Shown: positions 58,551 to 64,000 of the stretch, piece by piece | Position numbering within the stretch: position 1 is the stretch's first letter | Layout: the number at the start of each line of letters is the position of its first letter | Source of the DNA: Circinella umbellata | Lineage: Eukaryota; Mucoromycota; Mucoromycetes; Mucorales; Lichtheimiaceae | Length of the DNA: 64,000 nt | Direction: 5' to 3' | Assembly: GCA_025093555.1 (NCBI GenBank) | Contig: JAIWNF010000017.1 | Coordinates: 496,001-560,000, forward strand | Notes under the pieces: generated by a model | Database searches by the model: none | Told to the model about the DNA's origin: nothing | Seen by the model: the letters and a program-made list of their open reading frames with translations, nothing else | Program-made: the position numbers and the translations under genes

Positions 58551-59381
58551 TTAATCAGCCTTTCTTGGCTTTTCTTCATCCAACTTTTTACCCCAATATA
58601 AAAGTACTTGAATTAACAAGATACCGTTGAGTACACATGCTAACATATTTCCATATAACATTAATGGATCATCCAATTCTGTCATGGTTGTAAATACACG
58701 CGCGGCTGTTCCAGCAAAATAAGTGACTACAGCAAACACTGATAGCTGACCAGTGGACTTGTTGGCAAAATTGGTATAAATTTGAGGCAGTTTACTCGCA
58801 AGACCAATGGGAATTGTAGCTCCATAAAGACTTGACATGACCCAAGAAGGAACGATATAAGTCAAAACATATAAGACAGCGATATAACCAACCATGGTTA
58901 CCATCGTTTCAGAATGACGTTGTGCATAAAATAAAATTAACATGGTAATAATGATATTTTGAACTGTTAAAAAGCAAGTTTCACCATAAGTGCTGAAAGG
59001 GTTGTTTTGACGCCAGTTATAAGCGAATGTAATACAACAAGATAAGGTTTCCAAAATATAAGAAGCCAAAGAAAGACCGCGTGCTGAACCCGCATTGACA
59101 ATGGTTAAAATTTGAGGGATTTTGACAATGGAACCGCCAATAACAATTCCGAAACCAAGTCCTTTGGATAAGGCATACTTGATGCAAGGAACATCAGTGA
59201 GATCGAAATCTTCAACGAGCGAAATGTAACATTTGTCACCGATAAGAGCAACGATGGGTTCTTTGAGAGGAGCTGGAAGAAGCATTTTACGATTGAAAAA
59301 CTCGTTGTCAGGAACTGGAGGAGCAACCACGAGCGTAACAGGCCACACAATAAATAAAAGGGTAGAAAGACCAAAAGGCAT
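58551..59381 (-). CDS. MPDU1: Mannose-P-dolichol utilization defect 1 homologue (MPDU1, PQ-loop protein)
   Basis: One exon, 276 aa from the Met at 59381. MPDU1/Lec35 is an ER membrane protein needed for use of mannose- and glucose-phosphate-dolichol in N-glycan and GPI assembly. Two PQ-loops are present, IPQILTIVNAGSARGLS and LPQIYTNFANKSTGQLS. Between them is an ETLSCCITFAYN helix and an NPFSTYGE turn like the human NFPFSSWGE. The end has ELDDPLMLYGNM and a Lys-rich tail. The frame also runs upstream to a Met at 59471. The Met at 59285 (MLLPAP) would give 244 aa, closest to the human 247. The chosen Met adds a hydrophobic leader, and which start is used is not certain. Confidence 0.9.
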   Translation of the reverse strand: MPFGLSTLLFIVWPVTLVVAPPVPDNEFFNRKMLLPAPLKEPIVALIGDKCYISLVEDFDLTDVPCIKYALSKGLGFGIVIGGSIVKIPQILTIVNAGSARGLSLASYILETLSCCITFAYNWRQNNPFSTYGETCFLTVQNIIITMLILFYAQRHSETMVTMVGYIAVLYVLTYIVPSWVMSSLYGATIPIGLASKLPQIYTNFANKSTGQLSVFAVVTYFAGTAARVFTTMTELDDPLMLYGNMLACVLNGILLIQVLLYWGKKLDEEKPRKAD

Positions 59382-60673
59382 ATGACTCTGTCTTGGGAAA
59401 TCCGTTATTCCACAAATAAAAAAAACGAGTTCCTGTCTTTTTAAGCCCAGTGTAACTCCAATCAAATACATACATCATTAAATAGATTTAATTATCAACT
59501 AAATATTTCAATGCACTTCTTTTTACTTGTTGACAATGACTTGTTTACATTTCTGACATAATTTTTTTTAACTATAATACTTCTTGACTTTCCTATCAAA
59601 CCCCTGGATAATAAGCATTACGATTATTATTAATTAGATTCTGTCATATGTTATCATTCTACTAAGTATAGTAACTACCTACTTGTTACGATAACCACAA
59701 AAAATAATAAACAAATTATCAGAGTTTTAATTCTTGTCATAATTTTTTTATTGATAGTCTTTACTTATAGAAAAGGAAATAAGAAACATGGATATTATAA
59801 TATAATCTTTCAAAATCATCGTTCAAGTACTACATCAACGCATTTGGGGGCTTTATAAATGAGTATCACATCTTTTCTTTTAATTTTATCGTGATGAATT
59901 TTGAAAAAAAATCATTACTATACATACATCAACCATAAGCATTTCATTTATTATTATTTTAAATTATCTACTTGGCTCTATTAAAATATTTATGTTTGGT
60001 TTTGAGTTTTTCATGTTCCTCATGCAAAGATTCTATTTGTACGAGTTTTTTTTTCCTTTCTTCATAAATCCTCATTAAGTTTTACGGTAACTTAGCCATG
60101 TCTCGTTCTAATGGGGTATATTAGTCACTTTAATGTAGTACTATTAACTAAAACAAAACAAGAGATCATTAGATAGACTACGTATGTCATCAATTATGAA
60201 CCTACTACTAGAATAGCCCTTGATTTGCTGACGTTTTTGCAAGTTCTCTTTCTTTGCATACAAAAATTGATTGTTGTTCATAACGAATAACTCGAAAAGC
60301 TGCTGAATAGAAAAAACGTAAACAATAATAACACTTGCTATTAACCTTCATATACGTATATGTATCATAAACAATAAAAGTCATCGTAGAAGCACAAAAA
60401 AAATTACTATCTTGTTATAGCCGTTCTTAAATAAAGTCTTTTGCTCATACATTCACACTTGAGGGTTTTTTTTCTGCTTGTTATCTTTTCATAAATGTTT
60501 TTTCTCAAATAAAATAGAATCAGAACGTCTTTTTTTGATTGGTATAATTTATTATAGTGTATTTATAAAAAATGTTCTGTGCATTATTATCGTATTATAT
60601 AGAAACAAAAATGTATACACTTGATACAAGACAATGGAAAGCATTCATATTTTTCAAAATAGTAACCTATCCA
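59382..60673. other. Intergenic with coding-like fragments on the minus strand
   Basis: An open stretch 60208-60302 (RVIRYEQQSIFVCKERELA) and a 35-codon frame 59968-60075 (LVQIESLHEEHEKL, preceded in frame by LERDMAKLP and a stop) look like remains of one gene. I could not build an intact model. The rest is AT-rich spacer and the 3' flank of the next gene. Confidence 0.4.
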
Positions 60674-62776
60674 TTAGGTTAAATATTTTTCTTCATATTC
60701 ACGAATGGTCTCAGCCAGGACCTTTCTTTGATATTCCACTGTATCCCGTTCATATTTTCTAAATTGTTCTTCAAATTCAGGAGTAACAGCAGATCCCACT
60801 ACATAATAAAAGAGAAAAACATAACATTATTATTGTTATTGTTATCATTATCAAACTTTTTTGTGTAAACGAGTGGTATATACAACTATATGATAGAACT
60901 AACAGCTTTTTTTCTTTTACTTACATAAAGGTGCTTCGATAGGAGTTGGTGGTTCTTCAACAAGAATTTCGTTACCTGGTAACGCCAGTAATGTTTGAGC
61001 TATTATATATAATAACGTAGTAGTAAAAATTTAGAATTTTGATTTTTAATAGTTCTGTGATCATTTCTCTTCCTCTTTCTTTTTTACACCCACACATCTC
61101 GTGCTGACGTGCTCAAAGTGTTTATTTTTTTTATCGCCACTGTGTAAAAAGAGAAAACCCTCGCTGTTCGCTTAATTTTTATGTAACATACCGTTACGTT
61201 GCTCATCTTCAATAAGCAGAAGTACTGCGTCTATGACAGTTTGTAATTTTGTCTTTGGTACGTGAGTAAATAAATCAATTATCGGACCACCCATGGAATC
61301 AGTATCATATACAGGGACCTCCGATAAATCTTTTTCAGAACCAAAAAAAGTGTTAGCTCTTTTTTTTTCATGTTGCATCTGAGATTTCTCTAATAAGATC
61401 ACCATAACTTACCAAGGAAACCAGGGCATACTAAAGATGAAATTTATGAAGCAAGAAACAAAATATTAATAAATAAGTAAGTAAATAAGGCGATTTTTTT
61501 TTAGTAAAATGATTATCACCTGCATTCACTCTGACATCACATATCTGAGGTAGCAAACCAAAGCTTCGTGTCCATCCTGTAAGTGCATGTTTTGCTGCTA
61601 CATATGCGGCAGTACAGCTGGGTTTTTTTTCAACATAGAAAAGAAATGAATTTGAAACGTATAAATTATAAAGAAGTTCAGCAATTCAACCACCATAACA
61701 TATTATTATCAACTTAAAAAAAAACACCAACGTATACGTACTAAATTTGATGCATTCCCAGAATTGATGAGCAGTGTACAATGACACCCTTTTTTTTCTG
61801 TTTAGCCATATGAAGCAGAGCAATTTTTGTGCCTATAATAGTGCGGATAAATTATGTTGCGTAGTTGTTAGAATCAAGATTATCATTATATATTATGTGA
61901 TATGCTAATGATGATTCAGAGCACATAATAATTAATATAATCACCTTTCATCGTGCCCGAACCGTTGACAGACATAATTCTGGTATCAATCTCATCTATT
62001 GAAAGAATTATTATTATCAGTTCTGTCAATATTCATCCAAATCTGCAAAGATTTATATATATATTCTCCATTAAAAAAATAAACATATTATTGTTCATGT
62101 ATACCATCTGGCAATGTAAAAGGGGTATCGACACCTTTTCCCATAATTCCTGCATTAAGAAAAGCAATCTATAATATTATATGTGTATTTGTCAAACAAT
62201 GCTAACCCAGATTTATATTGTTTACTTTTCGGAATAGCAGTTATGTAAATCATATTTTTTTTTCTTACTATCCAAAGAACAAGCGAATCTATCAAAATCA
62301 GAACACTTACATCAACACCTCCGAATTCTTTTTCAGCAAACTGGAAGAGTGCAATATTATCTTTGTAATCTTTCACATCGGTACGTATAAACGAAGCTAC
62401 TTTGTAACCGGCACTATATGTTGTTATATGGGAATATGTTTTAAAGATGAGAAAATAATAATATTTATAATTCATAAACATTCAAACAATCATGCTGGAT
62501 TACTGTTACTAATCCTCCTTCTCTTCTTTGTTGATTGTTATTTTTCTTTTTTTTTTAAAGAAAATGAATAATTAAGTAAATATAACTATCGTAGAGCAGT
62601 GATACTTACGCATCATTGAATTCCTTGACAGTAGCTTCTCCTTGATCTACTGACCGGTTACCAATCACTACTTTTGCACCACGTTCAATCAATGCTCTTG
62701 CCACGCCTTTACCAATGCCTCGTGCACCACCTGTAATAACTGCTACTTTTCCTTCTAACGTTTTATCAACGGCCAT
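60674..62776 (-). CDS. Short-chain dehydrogenase/reductase, 15-PGDH-like, with C-terminal extension
   Basis: Ten exons: 62610-62776, 62311-62413, 62105-62168, 61945-61995, 61742-61832, 61520-61617, 61413-61430, 61192-61389, 60925-60999 and 60674-60798. The total is 990 nt, 329 aa. The cofactor motif TGGARGIGKG is near residue 17, NAG follows in AFLNAGIMG, the Ser is in HCSSILG, and the catalytic YVAAK is in exon 6. VNAVCPGF crosses into an 18-nt exon 7. From exon 8 on the sequence leaves the usual SDR core and ends in a charged helical tail (EEQFRKYERDTVEYQRK). The step from exon 7 to 8 needs removal of only 23 nt (61390-61412, GTAAGT...TTAG). Every other junction is normal. The substrate is unknown. 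Confidence 0.85.
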
Positions 62777-63848
62777 AATGTTTTCAAAAGTGTAAAAAAA
62801 AACTACGTTGTTAATCAAAAAGAAAAAGAAAAAAGGCTCCAAATAAAAAAAAAATATTTCCTTTAGAAAAGAAAGTATAAATGTCAGGTATAGAGATAAT
62901 TAGACTAAATGTAAGATTAAACACTAATGTTGTGTAAAAATGGGATTTAAAGTTTTATGTGCGAATCGTCATTTATCTCATGTGATTTTTTTTTGGTCCT
63001 ACATAACACAGGTTTACATCAGTAAAGAGTAATTTTGATACTCATGAGTGTGACAACATTCGCGGAGATTGTGTTGTTTTTTCTTTTTTTTGGTAAAGTC
63101 AAGCTCCTCCGCCATAAAATATAACATTGTATATTAAATATCTTGTATAGTAATCGCTTTATTAAGAATTCTGCGCCACACGTTAATAGTAATTTCTTGT
63201 TGTCGATGAAATCATAAAGTTGGTTTATGAAATAGGATGACAACGACAAATATAAGTATAGTATTGACTTGATAACAATAGTTTGTCATAGAAACGATTC
63301 AATGCAATTCTCAGATCGATCGAATAAAGAAGGATTTTTTTTTACAAGTATAAACCTAGAAATATCGAATGGTAGCTGTTTAGGAATAAAAGATACAACC
63401 ACCATTGCATTGCTATTCAAATAAACCATTCCATTGATATCTCTACTATTCTATATTATTATTATATTTACTATTGCTTCAAAAAATCTTACAAATTTTG
63501 CGTGTTTTTACATTATCTGCTTCGATCGGAGTTCTTTATTTATCACAAAAAATTACATCATAAAACAAATATAATTCACATAAAAAAAAACTGAAGTCAG
63601 TGCACAGCATGAATTTTTTTCATGTTAACCAGAAACAAAAAGAACAAGTAATTACTTCACCCCCGTCATTTAATACATGAATGCCAGTACATCTTTACTG
63701 GCAGTTTTAGTTTTCTATTATAGCTACTATTCACCAGATTTTGTACTCTTTGTCCTTCATGTAATCCTTCCAGTATTTCTTCTTCCTCACTCGCTTTTTC
63801 TTTTTGAACAAGTTCTTCTTCTTCCATTTGTGCATGCACATGTTGGCT
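62777..63848. other. Intergenic, possible degenerate sequence
   Basis: It is the upstream region of the SDR gene and AT-rich sequence. A 33-codon minus-strand frame starting at 63115 (MAEELDFTKKKKK) and another at 63019-63249 are unrecognised. A minus-strand stretch of Glu/Lys codons (63640-63840) follows the stop of the fragment at the right edge. Confidence 0.4.
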
Positions 63849-64000
63849 TTAATTAGCAGGACGTCGAAGGTATAATGGTCTTGAGTTATGATCACCGATA
63901 TTATTTACAGCGTTAGGATCCCTATCTATTACACGACCTAATATATTTTTACCATTCTCGTCAATTCATCGTTCACAATGTCGACACCATCGATATGGAT
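63849..64000 (-). pseudogene. Possible TnpB/Fanzor-like C-terminal fragment, broken, cut by the window edge
   Basis: On the minus strand the frame entering from the right edge reads PYRWCRHCER, then a TGA stop (63966-63968), then NGKNILGRVIDRDPNAVNNI and RPLYLRRPAN before TAA at 63849-63851. A Cys-x2-Cys pair followed by an RDxNAxxNI motif with its Asp is the pattern of the zinc-ribbon and RuvC-III end of IS605-type TnpB and the eukaryotic Fanzor proteins. The in-frame stop suggests decay. The body of the gene lies outside the window, so this is a suggestion only. Confidence 0.4.

Noticed and set aside
63017..63115. 33-codon minus-strand frame beginning MAEELDFTKKKKK, faintly like an eIF2-beta N-terminus
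   Set aside because: It ends after 33 codons and nothing downstream resembles eIF2-beta. Lys runs are common in this DNA.
1..64000. tRNA genes
   Set aside because: I scanned for GTTCGAATCC-type B boxes with paired acceptor arms. The candidates (for example near 29918 and 45888) lack an A box and arms.

Overview
This is a eukaryotic, AT-rich window from a fungus. Genes carry several short GT-AG introns (mostly about 50-120 nt) and are set in long AT-rich spacers with homopolymer runs. The set of families (TPR/F-box/LRR protein, URC4, ceramide glucosyltransferase, peroxisomal Lon, Kre9/Knh1-type GPI protein, duplicated ECL1-like genes, Tc1-like, Helitron and possible Fanzor relics) fits an early-diverging fungus, most likely a Mucoromycota/Mucorales species. 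That placement is inference. I saw no tRNA, rRNA or CRISPR array.

Layout. 0-9.4 kb: tail of a low-complexity protein cut by the left edge, a Dia2/Pof3-like F-box protein, RNA polymerase subunit RPB8, a classical SDR and COX6. 10-20.7 kb: complex I subunit NDUFS4, peroxisomal Lon, glycogen branching enzyme, a Yrb30-like Ran-binding protein and URC4. 20.7-25.5 kb: a large spacer with a degenerate tandem duplication, a hairpin with a T tract and orphan reading frames. 25.5-28.2 kb: ceramide glucosyltransferase and a one-domain C2 protein. 29-36.3 kb: two ECL1-like paralogues on the same strand, with an apparently intact Tc1/mariner element (33025-34744, TA target duplication, 89-bp inverted repeats) between them. 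37-45 kb: F-box/LRR protein, Kre9-like GPI protein, GUK1, mitochondrial BolA and a lipase-like hydrolase. 45.8-47.6 kb: a decayed Helitron. 48.4-59.4 kb: TM9/EMP70 protein, a membrane GT2 glycosyltransferase, a hotdog thioesterase, a retroposon-like poly-A tract and an MPDU1 homologue. 60.7-64 kb: a 10-exon SDR with a possible 23-nt intron and, at the right edge, a broken TnpB/Fanzor-like C-terminus.

The genes are independent housekeeping genes rather than an operon. They cover respiration (COX6, NDUFS4), ER/Golgi glycosylation and lipids (MPDU1, GCS, GT2, TM9), transcription, carbon storage and nucleotide metabolism. GBE/YRB30-like and GUK1/BOLA1 are divergent pairs with short shared upstream regions. 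NDUFS4/Lon and YRB30-like/URC4 converge closely.

All exon boundaries were worked out by hand from reading frame, GT-AG sites and family conservation. The multi-exon models close in frame, which supports them, but no transcript data or alignments were available.
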